Shown piece by piece: positions 9,391 through 23,476 of a stretch of DNA of 64,000 nucleotides. The notes below the pieces were generated by a model, which saw nothing but the letters and a program-made list of their open reading frames with translations, was not told the DNA's origin and searched no databases. How positions within the stretch are numbered: the stretch's first letter is position 1; each line of letters begins with the position of its first letter. This DNA is from Hyperoodon ampullatus (lineage: Eukaryota; Chordata; Mammalia; Artiodactyla; Ziphiidae), in contig OX457058.1 in NCBI GenBank assembly GCA_949752795.1, forward strand, positions 38,876,587 to 38,940,586, in the 5' to 3' direction. A program made the position numbers and the translations under genes.

Positions 9391-12300
9391 GCTGCTGTTG
9401 AGGGAAACGGCCACAAGGCGGCAGCATTTCTCCATTCCCAAATCTGGTTACTAGGACAGCAGAGCCTTTCTGGAAGTCCTGTTCCTAGGTTGTAAATTAC
9501 AATGGAATGTGCCAGGAAAAACCCCCATAAGTTTATGTCACATTACTTCTTGTTCATTGTTTGAATGTTTTTAATCGGGGTAATGTTTAGAATATTGTTT
9601 GTCCTAGGTGTACACAATCTGGTTCATTTGTACATTACATATATATATATATGTATATTCATATACACATCCTCCTCCCATGTAAATTCTTTCAGGGTGT
9701 TCCGTAGACCTCTCTTGTTATATGGTCGGTCGTTTCGATAGATGTCTTTAATAGGTATTTGTACACGTATGTTAACCGTAACCTTAATTTTTCCATTCTC
9801 CGCACCTTTCCTTTTAGATAAGCATAGTGTGTTTTCTATGTCTGTGAGAGTCTTTCTCTGTGGAAATACGTTCATTTGTGTCAGTTGTTAGATAATGCCT
9901 ATAAGTGATAACATAAGATATGTCTTTTGCTTTCCGACTTACCTCATGTTCTGTGATTATCTCTAGGCTCATCTATGGTGCCTCAAAGAGCAGTGCTTCA
10001 TTGTTTTCCATGGCTAATATTCCATTGTGTACATGGACCACTTCTTCTTTATCCATTCATCTGGTGATGGACATTATGGTTGCTTCCGTGTCTTGGCTAT
10101 TATGAAAATTGCTGCAGTGCAGCTGTTGAAGCCTGTGCCTTCTCGACTCTGGTCTTCTCAGGTGAGAGGCTCAGCAGTGGGCCTGCTGAATGGAATGGTG
10201 GCTCCATTTTTACTTATAAACGCAGCTCCTTTCTCTGCTCATTATTGGCTGTTACCCCTTTACATCTCACCAGCAGCTAGAGGGTACCCAGTTCTCTAAA
10301 ACCCCTTCGGCATTAATTGTTTGTAGACTTTTTGCTGATGGTACTTGACATGTGTGAGTTGAAACTTTTCTGTAGGTTAGATTTGCATGAGGCTAATAAT
10401 ACCTGACGTTGAGCTTTTATCCATTTTCCTCTTTTTTGAAAAAGAGTGAGTAAAACTTACCTCTCCATACGATCTCCTTGAAAAATTTGCCAGTTTTGAA
10501 TTTTTTTGGCCATTCCGTACCTCAGGACACTTTTTGACAGGAGGTGTCCTTTACAGCCCTGAATCCTTGTGAATGTTACGTGACCATTAGCTGTGGGTTT
10601 AAAGCCGCCCTTGCGGGAACTGGCCACAAGGCGGCAGCATTTCTACATTTCTAACTCTGGGTTTTGGGCAACAGAGCTTTCCTGGAAGTCATGTTAGTAA
10701 GCTGCAAATTAGAGTGGAATGTGCCAGTGCAAACGCCCAAGAACTTATATCTCTTACATTTTTGTTTGTTTTTTAAATTTAACTTTTATTCATTATCAGA
10801 GCAAATTTGATAAAAATGTAGATTCTCCTAGGTGTACAGATTCTGCTCCATCATATCAATGTATCTGTCTATTCCTCTTTGGATCCTATCCCGTGTATGT
10901 TATTATGGAGTGTGGAGTAGACCTCTCTTCGTATTCCATAGGTATTTTGTGATTATATATTTCATATGTATTAGTACATGTCTGATAACCCCCATATCCT
11001 AATTCACATATTCCTTACACCTTTCCGTTTGGTTAAACATAATTTGGTTTTCTGAATCTATGCCTGTCCTTCTCTTGGTAATTATTTTATAGGTATCAAT
11101 TTTTAGGTAAGAGCTATAAGTGATGTCATAGGATATCTGTCTTTCGGTTTCTTTCTTACTTCAAGTTGGGTGATTATCTCTAGATCCTTCTATGGTGTTG
11201 CCAGCGGCACTGTTCCATGCTTCTCCATGGTTAATATTCCATTGGGTACATGGCCGACTTCTTCTTGGTGCATATTTCTGTTGATGGACATTTTGGTTTC
11301 TTCCAGGTCTTGGCTATGGTACATGTTGTTGCAGTGCAGGATTGCCAGCCTGTGTCCTTTTGATTCTGGTCTACCCAGGTGATAGGCCCATCCGTGGGCC
11401 TACCAGATCACATGGTAGCTGAATTTTTACCTTTAAACGCACCTCCATTCTGTTCTCACTACTGGCTCTTACCAGGTTACATCCCACCAGCAGCTAAAGG
11501 GTACGCAGTTCTCTAAAACCCCTTCAGCATTTATTCGTTGTAGACTTTTTTTTGCTGATGATCATTCTGACGGCTGTGAGGTGAACGCTTTTATACACTG
11601 GATTTGCATGGCTTTATTAATTCCTAATGTTCAGCCTTTTTCCCTTCCCATTTTTTTTAACAAAATAAAAGAAAAGAAAGAAACAGAACACAAATGTGTG
11701 TAAAATATGCCTCTTGAAACTGTCTTTTTGAAATGTCGAGGTCTTTTGAATTTTTTGGTCGGTATTGGACCCCAGCATTTGTTTGCAGGGCAGGTGTCAT
11801 TTACAGGCCCGGAAGTATTTTGAATATCAACTGACCATTAACGCTGGGTTTAAAGCTGCTGTTGTGCGAAAGGGCCACAAGGTGGCAGCAGTTCTCCTTT
11901 ACCAAATCTGGTAACTAGGGCCACAGGGCCTCAATGGAAGTCGTGTTCTAGGTTGTAATTTAGAATGGAATGTGCCAGGATAAAGGCCCTTATGTTTATG
12001 TCTCACTACTTCTTGCTCGTTTTTTCAATTTAATTTTTATTTTTTTATCACAGCCAGTTTGATTACAATGTTTGGCTTGTTTTAGGTGTGCAAGATGTGA
12101 TTCTTTTACACATATACATATGTCTACTCTCCTGGGATCGTTTTCCCATGTACGTTATGAGAGAATGTGGAGTAGTCTTCTCTTGGTATTCTGTAGGATA
12201 TTGGGGATTATATATTTCACCTATGTTTGTATATGTCTGTTAACCCCAATATCCAAATGGATCCAATTCTCACACCTTTCCATTGGTGAACCATAAGTTT

Positions 12301-14084
12301 GTTTAATGAATCTGTGATTGCCCTTCTGTGTGGAAATATCTTCACTGATATCAATTTTTAGGTAACACCTATAAGTGATATCATACGATATGTGTCTTTC
12401 TCTTTCTGACTTACTACAAGTTGTGTGATTACCTCTAGATTCATCTACGGTGCTGCAAATGGCATTGTGTCCTTTTTCTCCTTGGCTAATATTCCGTCTG
12501 TACATGTACCAGTTCTTCTTTGTCCACTCATCTGTTGATGGACTTTTTGGTTGCTTCCACGTCTTGGCTATTTTAATACTGCGGCAATGCACATTTGCCT
12601 GCCTGTGACTTCCAATCCTGCCTTCTTAGGTTATAGGCCCAGGATTGGGCCTTGTGCGTCCTATGGTAGCAAAATGTTTACCTTGTAAAGGCACCTCCAT
12701 TCTGTTCTCATTATGGCTCTTGCCAGGTTACGTCCCACTTAAAGTTGAGGGTATGCACTTCTCCATAACACCTTCAGCATTTATTGTTTGCAGGTTTTTG
12801 TTGAGGTTTATTCTGACTAGTGTGAGCTGATACCTATTTGTGGTTGGATTTGCATGCATCTCATAATCCCTTGAAATTGAGCTTTCTGGCATGTCCTTTT
12901 TTCCTTCAAACTGTGAGTACAGCTTACCTCTTCAAATTGTTTTCTTGAAGTATGTGTGACATTTTGAAATATTTTGGCCATTACCTCCCTCAAGACATTT
13001 TGAGGGCAGGTTTCATTTACAGCCCTCCAGTACTGGTGCATATGAAGTGACCCTTAGCACAGGTTTTAAAGCTGCTGTTGCAGGTAACGGCCAGAGGGTG
13101 GCAGCATTTCTGCTTTCCCAATCTGGTAATTTGGGAAAGAGACCTACCTGCCAGTGGTGTTCCTCGGCTATAAATTCGAGTGGAATGTGCCCGTATAAAT
13201 CCCCAAAAGCTGATGTCTCCTTACTTATGTTGCTGTTCTAAATTGAATTTATATTTCTTTATTGGAGTCATATTCCATTGTGTACATGGACCATTTTTCT
13301 TTGTGCATTCCTCTGTTGATGGACATGTTCGTTGCTTCCAAGTGTTGGCTATGGTAAATATTGCTGGAGTGCAGGATGGCCAGCCCGTGTCTTTTTTTTG
13401 TGGTACACAGGCCTCTCGCTGCCGTGGCCTCTCCCGTTGCGGAGCACAGACTCCGGACACGCAGGCCCAGCAGCTATAGCTCACGGGACCAGCTGCTCCA
13501 CGGCATGTGGGATCTTCCCGGACCGGGGCACGAACCCGTGTCCCCTGCATCGGCAGGCGGGCTCTCAACCACTGCGCCACCAGTGAAGTCCAGCCTGTGG
13601 CCTTTTGATTCTCATCCTCTCAGGCGATAGGTCCAGCAGTGGGTATCCTTGATTGAATGGTAGCTCAATATTTACCTTTTCAAGGCACCTCCTTTGTGTT
13701 TTCATTACTGGCTCTTACCATGTCCCATGTTGAACCAAGGGTAGGCATGTCTCTACAACCCCTTCAGCATTTATTGTTTGCAGAATTTTTGCTGATGGCC
13801 ATTGTGACTGGTGTGAGCTGATAGGTTTTTGTAATTTGGATTTGCATGTCTTTAAGTATTCCTAATGTTCAGCATTTTTCCACGCCTTTTAAAATTTCTG
13901 TGAAACAAAAACAGGAAAAGAAACGGTGGGTACCATAAACCTCTTGAAATTGTTATCTTTGAAGGTTGCCCTCTTTTGAATTTTTTGGTCGAGTTTTGAC
14001 CCCAGGAATTTTTTTGAGGGCAGGTGTCATTTACAGGCCTGCAATGAGTGTGAATATTTAGTGACCTTTAGCACTGGGTTTAAA
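9391..14084 (+). repeat. Higher-order unit 3 (block A)
   Basis: 4694 bp. Starts: s1 9391, s2 10604, s3 11855, s4 13071. CTCF-like cores at 9411, 10624, 11875 and 13091. It shares GCCGCCCTTG, GATAACATAAG and TTGTGCGAAAGG with unit 1 rather than with neighbouring unit 2, which suggests an A-B-A-B two-unit duplication (units 1-2 and 3-4) later blurred. Confidence 0.97.
13391..13589 (-). mobile_element. CHR-2-type SINE, antisense (unit 3)
   Basis: Same insertion as in units 1-2, A-type sequence (GTTGCGGAGC, GTACACAGG), in s4 of unit 3. Confidence 0.92.
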
Positions 14085-17000
14085 GCTGCTGTTGAGGGAA
14101 ACGGCCACAAGGCGGCAGCATTTCTCCATTCCCAAATCTGGTTACTAGGACAGCAGAGCCTTTCTGGAAGTCCTGTTCCTAGGTTGTAAATTACAATGGA
14201 ATGTGCCAGGAAAAACCCCCATAAGTTTATGTCACATTACTTCTTGTTCATTGTTTGAATGTTTTTAATCGGGGTAATGTTTAGAATATTGTTTGTCCTA
14301 GGTGTACACAATCTGGTTCATTTGTACATTACATATATATATATATATGTATATTCATATACACATCCTCCTCCCATGTAAATTCTTTCAGGGTGTTCCG
14401 TAGACCTCTCTTGTTATATGGTCGGTCGTTTCGATAGATGTCTTTAATAGGTATTTGTACACGTATGTTAACCGTAACCTTAATTTTTCCATTCTCCGCA
14501 CCTTTCCTTTTAGATAAGCATAGTGTGTTTTCTATGTCTGTGAGAGTCTTTCTCTGTGGAAATACGTTCATTTGTGTCAGTTGTTAGATAATGCCTATAA
14601 GTGATATCATAAGATATGTCTTTTGCTTTCCGACTTACCTCATGTTCTGTGATTATCTCTAGGCTCATCTATGGTGCCTCAAAGAGCAGTGCTTCATTGT
14701 TTTCCATGGCTAATATTCCATTGTGTACATGGACCACTTCTTCTTTATCCATTCATCTGGTGATGGACATTATGGTTGCTTCCGTGTCTTGGCTATTATG
14801 AAAATTGCTGCAGTGCAGCTGTTGAAGCCTGTGCCTTCTCGACTCTGGTCTTCTCAGGTGAGAGGCTCAGCAGTGGGCCTGCTGAATGGAATGGTGGCTC
14901 CATTTTTACTTATAAACGCAGCTCCTTTCCCTGCTCATTATTGGCTGTTACCCCTTTACATCTCACCAGCAGCTAGAGGGTACCCAGTTCTCTAAAACCC
15001 CTTCGGCATTAATTGTTTGTAGACTTTTTGCTGATGGTACTTGACATGTGTGAGTTGAAACCTTTCTGTAGGTTAGATTTGCATGAGGCTAATAATACCT
15101 GACGTTGAGCTTTTATCCATTTTCCTCTTTTTTGAAAAAGAGTGAGTAAAACTTACCTCTCCATACGATCTCCTTGAAAAATTTGCCAGTTTTGAATTTT
15201 TTTGGCCATTCCCTACCTCAGGACACTTTTTGACAGGAGGTGTCCTTTACAGCCCTGAATCCTTGTGAATGTTACGTGACCATTAGCTGTGGGTTTAAAG
15301 CCGGCCTTGCGGGAACTGGCCACAAGGCGGCAGCATTTCTACATTTCTAACTCTGGGTTTTGGGCAACAGAGCTTTCCTGGAAGTCATGTTAGTAAGCTG
15401 CAAATTAGAGTGGAATGTGCCAGTGCAAACGCCCAAGAACTTATATCTCTTATATTTTTGTTTGTTTTTTAAATTTAATTTTTATTCATTATCAGAGCAA
15501 ATTTGATAAAAATGTAGATTCTCCTAGGTGTACAGATTCTGCTCCATCATAGCAATGTATCTGTCTATTCCTCTTTGGATCCTATCCCGTGTATGTTATT
15601 ATGGAGTGTGGAGTAGACCTCTCTTCGTATTCCATAGGTATTTTGTGATTATATATTTCATATGTATTAGTACATGTCTGATAACCCCCATATCCTAATT
15701 CACATATTCCTTACACCTTTCCGTTTGGTTAAACATAATTTGGTTTTCTGAATCTATGCCTGTCCTTCTCTTGGTAATTATTTTATAGGTATCAATTTTT
15801 AGGTAAGAGCTATAAGTAATGTCATAGGATATCTGTCTTTCGGTTTCTTTCTTACTTCAAGTTGGGTGATTATCTCTAGATCCTTCTATGGTGTTGCCAG
15901 CGGCACTGTTCCATGCTTCTCCATGGTTAATATTCCATTGGGTACATGGCCGACTTCTTCTTGGTGCATATTTCTGTTGATGGACATTTTGGTTTCTTCC
16001 AGGTCTTGGCTATGGTACATGTTGTTGCAGTGCAGGATTGCCAGCCTGTGTCCTTTTGATTCTGGTCTACCCAGGTGATAGGCCCATCAGTGGGCCTACC
16101 AGATCACATGGTAGCTGAATTTTTACCTTTAAACGCACCTCCATTCTGTTCTCACTACTGGCTCTTACCAGGTTACATCCCACCAGCAGCTAAAGGGTAC
16201 GCAGTTCTCTAAAACCCCTTCAGCATTTATTCGTTGTAGACTTTTTTTTGCTGATGATCATTCTGACGGCTGTGAGGTGAACGCTTTTATACACTGGATT
16301 TGCATGGCTTTATTAATTCCTAATGTTCAGCCTTTTTCCCTTCCCATTTTTTTTAACAAAATAAAAGAAAAGAAAGAAACAGAACACAAATGTGTGTAAA
16401 ATATGCCTCTTGAAACTGTCTTTTTGAAATGTCGAGGTCTTTTGAATTTTTTGGTCGGTATTGGACCCCAGCATTTGTTTGCAGGGCAGGTGTCATTTAC
16501 AGGCCCGGAAGTATTTTGAATATCAACTGACCATTAACGCTGGGTTTAAAGCTGCTGTTGTGTGAAAGGGCCACAAGGTGGCAGCAGTTCTCCTTTACCA
16601 AATCTGGTAACTAGGGCCACAGGGCCTCAATGGAAGTCGTGTTCTAGGTTGTAATTTAGAATGGAATGTGCCAGGATAAAGGCCCTTATGTTTATGTCTC
16701 ACTACTTCTTGCTCGTTTTTTCAATTTAATTTTTATTTTTTTATCACAGCCAGTTTGATTACAATGTTTGGCTTGTTTTAGGTGTGCAAGATGTGATTCT
16801 TTTACACATATACATATGTCTACTCTCCTGGGATCGTTTTCCCATGTACGTTATGAGAGAATGTGGAGTAGTCTTCTCTTGGTATTCTGTAGGATATTGG
16901 GGATTATATATTTCACCTATGTTTGTATATGTCTGTTAACCCCAATATCCAAATGGATCCAATTCTCACACCTTTCCATTGGTGAACCATAAGTTTGTTT

Positions 17001-18780
17001 AATGAATCTGTGATTGCCCTTCTGTGTGGAAATATCTTCACTGATATCAATTTTTAGGTAACACCTATAAGTGATATCATACGATATGTGTCTTTCTCTT
17101 TCTGACTTACTACAAGTTGTGTGATTACCTCTAGATTCATCTACGGTGCTGCAAATGGCATTGTGTCCTTTTTCTCCTTGGCTAATATTCCGTCTGTACA
17201 TGTACCAGTTCTTCTTTGTCCACTCATCTGTTGATGGACTTTTTGGTTGCTTCCACGTCTTGGCTATTTTAATACTGCGGCAATGCACATTTGCCTGCCT
17301 GTGACTTCCAATCCTGCCTTCTTAGGTTATAGGCCCAGGATTGGGCCTTGTGCGTCCTATGGTAGCAAAATGTTTACCTTGTAAAGGCACCTCCATTCTG
17401 TTCTCATTATGGCTCTTGCCAGGTTACGTCCCACTTAAAGTTGAGGGTATGCACTTCTCCATAACACCTTCAGCATTTATTGTTTGCAGGTTTTTGTTGA
17501 GGTTTATTCTGACTAGTGTGAGCTGATACCTATTTGTGGTTGGATTTGCATGCATCTCATAATCCCTTGAAATTGAGCTTTCTGGCATGTCCTTTTTTCC
17601 TTCAAACTGTGAGTACAGCTTACCTCTTCAAATTGTTTTCTTGAAGTATGTGTGACATTTTGAAATATTTTGGCCATTACCTCCCTCAAGACATTTTGAG
17701 GGCAGGTTTCATTTACAGCCCTCCAGTACTGGTGCATATGAAGTGACCCTTAGCACAGGTTTTAAAGCTGCTGTTGCAGGTAACGGCCAGAGGGTGGCAG
17801 CATTTCTGCTTTCCCAATCTGGTAATTTGGGAAAGAGACCTACCTGCCAGTGGTGTTCCTCGGCTATAAATTCGAGTGGAATGTGCCCGGATAAATCCCC
17901 AAAAGCTGATGTCTCCTTACTTATGTTGCTGTTCTAAATTGAATTTATATTTCTTTATTGGAGTCATATTCCATTGTGTACATGGACCATTTTTCTTTGT
18001 GCATTCCTCTGTTGATGGACATGTTCGTTGCTTCCAAGTGTTGGCTATGGTAAATATTGCTGGAGTGCAGGATGGCCAGCCCGTGTCTTTTTTTTGTGGT
18101 ACACAGGCCTCTCGCTGCCGTGGCCTCTCCCGTTGCGGAGCACAGACTCCGGACACGCAGGCCCAGCAGCTATAGCTCACGGGACCAGCTGCTCCACGGC
18201 ATGTGGGATCTTCCCGGACCGGGGCACGAACCCGTGTCCCCTGCATCGGCAGGCGGGCTCTCAACCACTGCGCCACCAGTGAAGTCCAGCCTGTGGCCTT
18301 TTGATTCTCATCCTCTCAGGCGATAGGTCCAGCAGTGGGTATCCTTGATTGAATGGTAGCTCAATATTTACCTTTTCAAGGCACCTCCTTTGTGTTTTCA
18401 TTACTGGCTCTTACCATGTCCCATGTTGAACCAAGGGTAGGCATGTCTCTACAACCCCTTCAGCATTTATTGTTTGCAGAATTTTTGCTGATGGCCATTG
18501 TGACTGGTGTGAGCTGATAGGTTTTTGTAATTTGGATTTGCATGTCTTTAAGTATTCCTAATGTTCAGCATTTTTCCACGCCTTTTAAAATTTCTGTGAA
18601 ACAAAAACAGGAAAAGAAACGGTGGGTACCATAAACCTCTTGAAATTGTTATCTTTGAAGGTTGCCCTCTTTTGAATTTTTTGGTCGAGTTTTGACCCCA
18701 GGAATTTTTTTGAGGGCAGGTGTCATTTACAGGCCTGCAATGAGTGTGAATATTTAGTGACCTTTAGCACTGGGTTTAAA
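14085..18780 (+). repeat. Higher-order unit 4 (block A)
   Basis: 4696 bp. Starts: s1 14085, s2 15300, s3 16551, s4 17767. CTCF-like cores at 14105, 15320, 16571 and 17787. Distinctive bases include CTTTCCCTGCTC near 14926, TCTTATATTTTTG near 15447, ATAAGTAATGTC near 15813 and CATCAGTGGGCC near 16085. Confidence 0.97.
18087..18285 (-). mobile_element. CHR-2-type SINE, antisense (unit 4)
   Basis: A-type copy of the shared insertion in s4. Confidence 0.92.
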
Positions 18781-21700
18781 GCTGCTGTTGAGGGAAACGG
18801 CCACAAGGCGGCAGCATTTCTCCATTCCCAAATCTGGTTACTAGGACAGCAGAGCCTTTCTGGAAGTCCTGTTCCTAGGTTGTAAATTACAATGGAATGT
18901 GCCAGGAAAAACCCCCATAAGTTTATGTCACATTACTTCTTGTTCATTGTTTGAATGTTTTTAATCGGGGTAATGTTTAGAATATTGTTTGTCCTAGGTG
19001 TACACAATCTGGTTCATTTGTACATTACATATATATATATATATGTATATTCATATACACATCCTCCTCCCATGTAAATTCTTTCAGGGTGTTCCGTAGA
19101 CCTCTCTTGTTATATGGTCGGTCGTTTCGATAGATGTCTTTAATAGGTATTTGTACACGTATGTTAACCATAACCTTAATTTTTCCATTCTCCGCACCTT
19201 TCCTTTTAGATAAGCATAGTGTGTTTTCTATGTCTGTGAGAGTCTTTCTCTGTGGAAATACGTTCATTTGTGTCAGTTGTTAGATAATGCCTATAAGTGA
19301 TATCATAAGATATGTCTTTTGCTTTCCGACTTACCTCATGTTCTGTGATTATCTCTAGGCTCATCTATGGTGCCTCAAAGAGCAGTGCTTCATTGTTTTC
19401 CATGGCTAATATTCCATTGTGTACATGGACCACTTCTTCTTTATCCATTCATCTGGTGATGGACATTATGGTTGCTTCCGTGTCTTGGCTATTATGAAAA
19501 TTGCTGCAGTGCAGCTGTTGAAGCCTGTGCCTTCTCGACTCTGGTCTTCTCAGGTGAGAGGCTCAGCAGTGGGCCTGCTGAATGGAATGGTGGCTCCATT
19601 TTTACTTATAAACGCAGCTCCTTTCTCTGCTCATTATTGGCTGTTACCCCTTTACATCTCACCAGCAGCTAGAGGGTACCCAGTTCTCTAAAACCCCTTC
19701 GGCATTAATTGTTTGTAGACTTTTTGCTGATGGTACTTGACATGTGTGAGTTGAAACCTTTCTGTAGGTTAGATTTGCATGAGGCTAATAATACCTGACG
19801 TTGAGCTTTTATCCATTTTCCTCTTTTTTGAAAAAGAGTGAGTAAAACTTACCTCTCCATACGATCTCCTTGAAAAATTTGCCAGTTTTGAATTTTTTTG
19901 GCCATTCCGTACCTCAGGACACTTTTTGACAGGAGGTGTCCTTTACAGCCCTGAATCCTTGTGAATGTTACGTGACCATTAGCTGTGGGTTTAAAGCCGG
20001 CCTTGCGGGAACTGGCCACAAGGCGGCAGCATTTCTACATTTCTAACTCTGGGTTTTGGGCAACAGAGCTTTCCTGGAAGTCATGTTAGTAAGCTGCAAA
20101 TTAGAGTGGAATGTGCCAGTGCAAACGCCCAAGAACTTATATCTCTTACATTTTTGTTTGTTTTTTAAATTTAATTTTTATTCATTATCAGAGCAAATTT
20201 GATAAAAATGTAGATTCTCCTAGGTGTACAGATTCTGCTCCATCATAGCAATGTATCTGTCTATTCCTCTTTGGATCCTATCCCGTGTATGTTATTATGG
20301 AGTGTGGAGTAGACCTCTCTTCGTATTCCATAGGTATTTTGTGATTATATATTTCATATGTATTAGTACATGTCTGATAACCCCCATATCCTAATTCACA
20401 TATTCCTTACACCTTTCCGTTTGGTTAAACATAATTTGGTTTTCTGAATCTATGCCTGTCCTTCTCTTGGTAATTATTTTATAGGTATCAATTTTTAGGT
20501 AAGAGCTATAAGTGATGTCATAGGATATCTGTCTTTCGGTTTCTTTCTTACTTCAAGTTGGGTGATTATCTCTAGATCCTTCTATGGTGTTGCCAGCGGC
20601 ACTGTTCCATGCTTCTCCATGGTTAATATTCCATTGGGTACATGGCCGGCTTCTTCTTGGTGCATATTTCTGTTGATGGACATTTTGGTTTCTTCCAGGT
20701 CTTGGCTATGGTACATGTTGTTGCAGTGCAGGATTGCCAGCCTGTGTCCTTTTGATTCTGGTCTACCCAGGTGATAGGCCCATCCGTGGGCCTACCAGAT
20801 CACATGGTAGCTGAATTTTTACCTTTAAACGCACCTCCATTCTGTTCTCACTACTGGCTCTTACCAGGTTATATCCCACCAGCAGCTAAAGGGTACGCAG
20901 TTCTCTAAAACCCCTTCAGCATTTATTCGTTGTAGACTTTTTTTTGCTGATGATCATTCTGACGGCTGTGAGGTGAACGCTTTTATACACTGGATTTGCA
21001 TGGCTTTATTAATTCCTAATGTTCAGCCTTTTTCCCTTCCCATTCTTTTTAACAAAATAAAAGAAAAGAAAGAAACAGAACACAAATGTGTGTAAAATAT
21101 GCCTCTTGAAACTGTCTTTTTGAAATGTCGAGGTCTTTTGAATTTTTTGGTCGGTATTGGACCCCAGCATTTGTTTGCAGGGCAGGTGTCATTTACAGGC
21201 CCGGAAGTATTTTGAATATCAACTGACCATTAACGCTGGGTTTAAAGCTGCTGTTGTGTGAAAGGGCCACAAGGTGGCAGCAGTTCTCCTTTACCAAATC
21301 TGGTAACTAGGGCCACAGGGCCTCAATGGAAGTCGTGTTCTAGGTTGTAATTTAGAATGGAATGTGCCAGGATAAAGGCCCTTATGTTTATGTCTCACTA
21401 CTTCTTGCTCGTTTTTTCAATTTAATTTTTATTTTTTTATCACAGCCAGTTTGATTACAATGTTTGGCTTGTTTTAGGTGTGCAAGATGTGATTCTTTTA
21501 CACATATACATATGTCTACTCTCCTGGGATCGTTTTCCCATGTACGTTATGAGAGAATGTGGAGTAGTCTTCTCTTGGTATTCTGTAGGATATTGGGGAT
21601 TATATATTTCACCTATGTTTGTATATGTCTGTTAACCCCAATATCCAAATGGATCCAATTCTCACACCTTTCCATTGGTGAACCATAAGTTTGTTTAATG

Positions 21701-23476
21701 AATCTGTGATTGCCCTTCTGTGTGGAAATATCTTCACTGATATCAATTTTTAGGTAACACCTATAAGTGATATCATACGATATGTGTCTTTCTCTTTCTG
21801 ACTTACTACAAGTTGTGTGATTACCTCTAGATTCATCTACGGTGCTGCAAATGGCATTGTGTCCTTTTTCTCCTTGGCTAATATTCCGTCTGTACATGTA
21901 CCAGTTCTTCTTTGTCCACTCATCTGTTGATGGACTTTTTGGTTGCTTCCACGTCTTGGCTATTTTAATACTGCGGCAATGCACATTTGCCTGCCTGTGA
22001 CTTCCAATCCTGCCTTCTTAGGTTATAGGCCCAGGATTGGGCCTTGTGCGTCCTATGGTAGCAAAATGTTTACCTTGTAAAGGCACCTCCATTCTGTTCT
22101 CATTATGGCTCTTGCCAGGTTACGTCCCACTTAAAGTTGAGGGTATGCACTTCTCCATAACACCTTCAGCATTTATTGTTTGCAGGTTTTTGTTGAGGTT
22201 TATTCTGACTAGTGTGAGCTGATACCTATTTGTGGTTGGATTTGCATGCATCTCATAATCCCTTGAAATTGAGCTTTCTGGCATGTCCTTTTTTCCTTCA
22301 AACTGTGAGTACAGCTTACCTCTTCAAATTGTTTTCTTGAAGTATGTGTGACATTTTGAAATATTTTGGCCATTACCTCCCTCAAGACATTTTGAGGGCA
22401 GGTTTCATTTACAGCCCTCCAGTACTGGTGCATATGAAGTGACCCTTAGCACAGGTTTTAAAGCTGCTGTTGCAGGTAACGGCCAGAGGGTGGCAGCATT
22501 TCTGCTTTCCCAATCTGGTAATTTGGGAAAGAGACCTACCTGCCAGTGGTGTTCCTCGGCTATAAATTCGAGTGGAATGTGCCCGGATAAATCCCCAAAA
22601 GCTGATGTCTCCTTACTTATGTTGCTGTTCTAAATTGAATTTATATTTCTTTATTGGAGTCATATTCCATTGTGTACATGGACCATTTTTCTTTGTGCAT
22701 TCCTCTGTTGATGGACATGTTCGTTGCTTCCAAGTGTTGGCTATGGTAAATATTGCTGGAGTGCAGGATGGCCAGCCCGTGTCTTTTTTTTGTGGTACAC
22801 AGGCCTCTCGCTGCCGTGGCCTCTCCCGTTGCGGAGCACAGACTCCGGACACGCAGGCCCAGCAGCTATAGCTCACGGGACCAGCTGCTCCACGGCATGT
22901 GGGATCTTCCCGGACCGGGGCACGAACCCGTGTCCCCTGCATCGGCAGGCGGGCTCTCAACCACTGCGCCACCAGTGAAGTCCAGCCTGTGGCCTTTTGA
23001 TTCTCATCCTCTCAGGCGATAGGTCCAGCAGTGGGTATCCTTGATTGAATGGTAGCTCAATATTTACCTTTTCAAGGCACCTCCTTTGTGTTTTCATTAC
23101 TGGCTCTTACCATGTCCCATGTTGAACCAAGGGTAGGCATGTCTCTACAACCCCTTCAGCATTTATTGTTTGCAGAATTTTTGCTGATGGCCATTGTGAC
23201 TGGTGTGAGCTGATAGGTTTTTGTAATTTGGATTTGCATGTCTTTAAGTATTCCTAATGTTCAGCATTTTTCCACGCCTTTTAAAATTTCTGTGAAACAA
23301 AAACAGGAAAAGAAACGGTGGGTACCATAAACCTCTTGAAATTGTTATCTTTGAAGGTTGCCCTCTTTTGAATTTTTTGGTCGAGTTTTGACCCCAGGAA
23401 TTTTTTTGAGGGCAGGTGTCATTTACAGGCCTGCAATGAGTGTGAATATTTAGTGACCTTTAGCACTGGGTTTAAA
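18781..23476 (+). repeat. Higher-order unit 5 (block A)
   Basis: 4696 bp. Starts: s1 18781, s2 19996, s3 21247, s4 22463. CTCF-like cores at 18801, 20016, 21267 and 22483. Shares TTAACCATAACC (s1) and ATGGCCGGCTTC (s2) only with unit 6, marking a recent duplication of one unit. Confidence 0.97.
22783..22981 (-). mobile_element. CHR-2-type SINE, antisense (unit 5)
   Basis: A-type copy of the shared insertion in s4. Confidence 0.92.
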
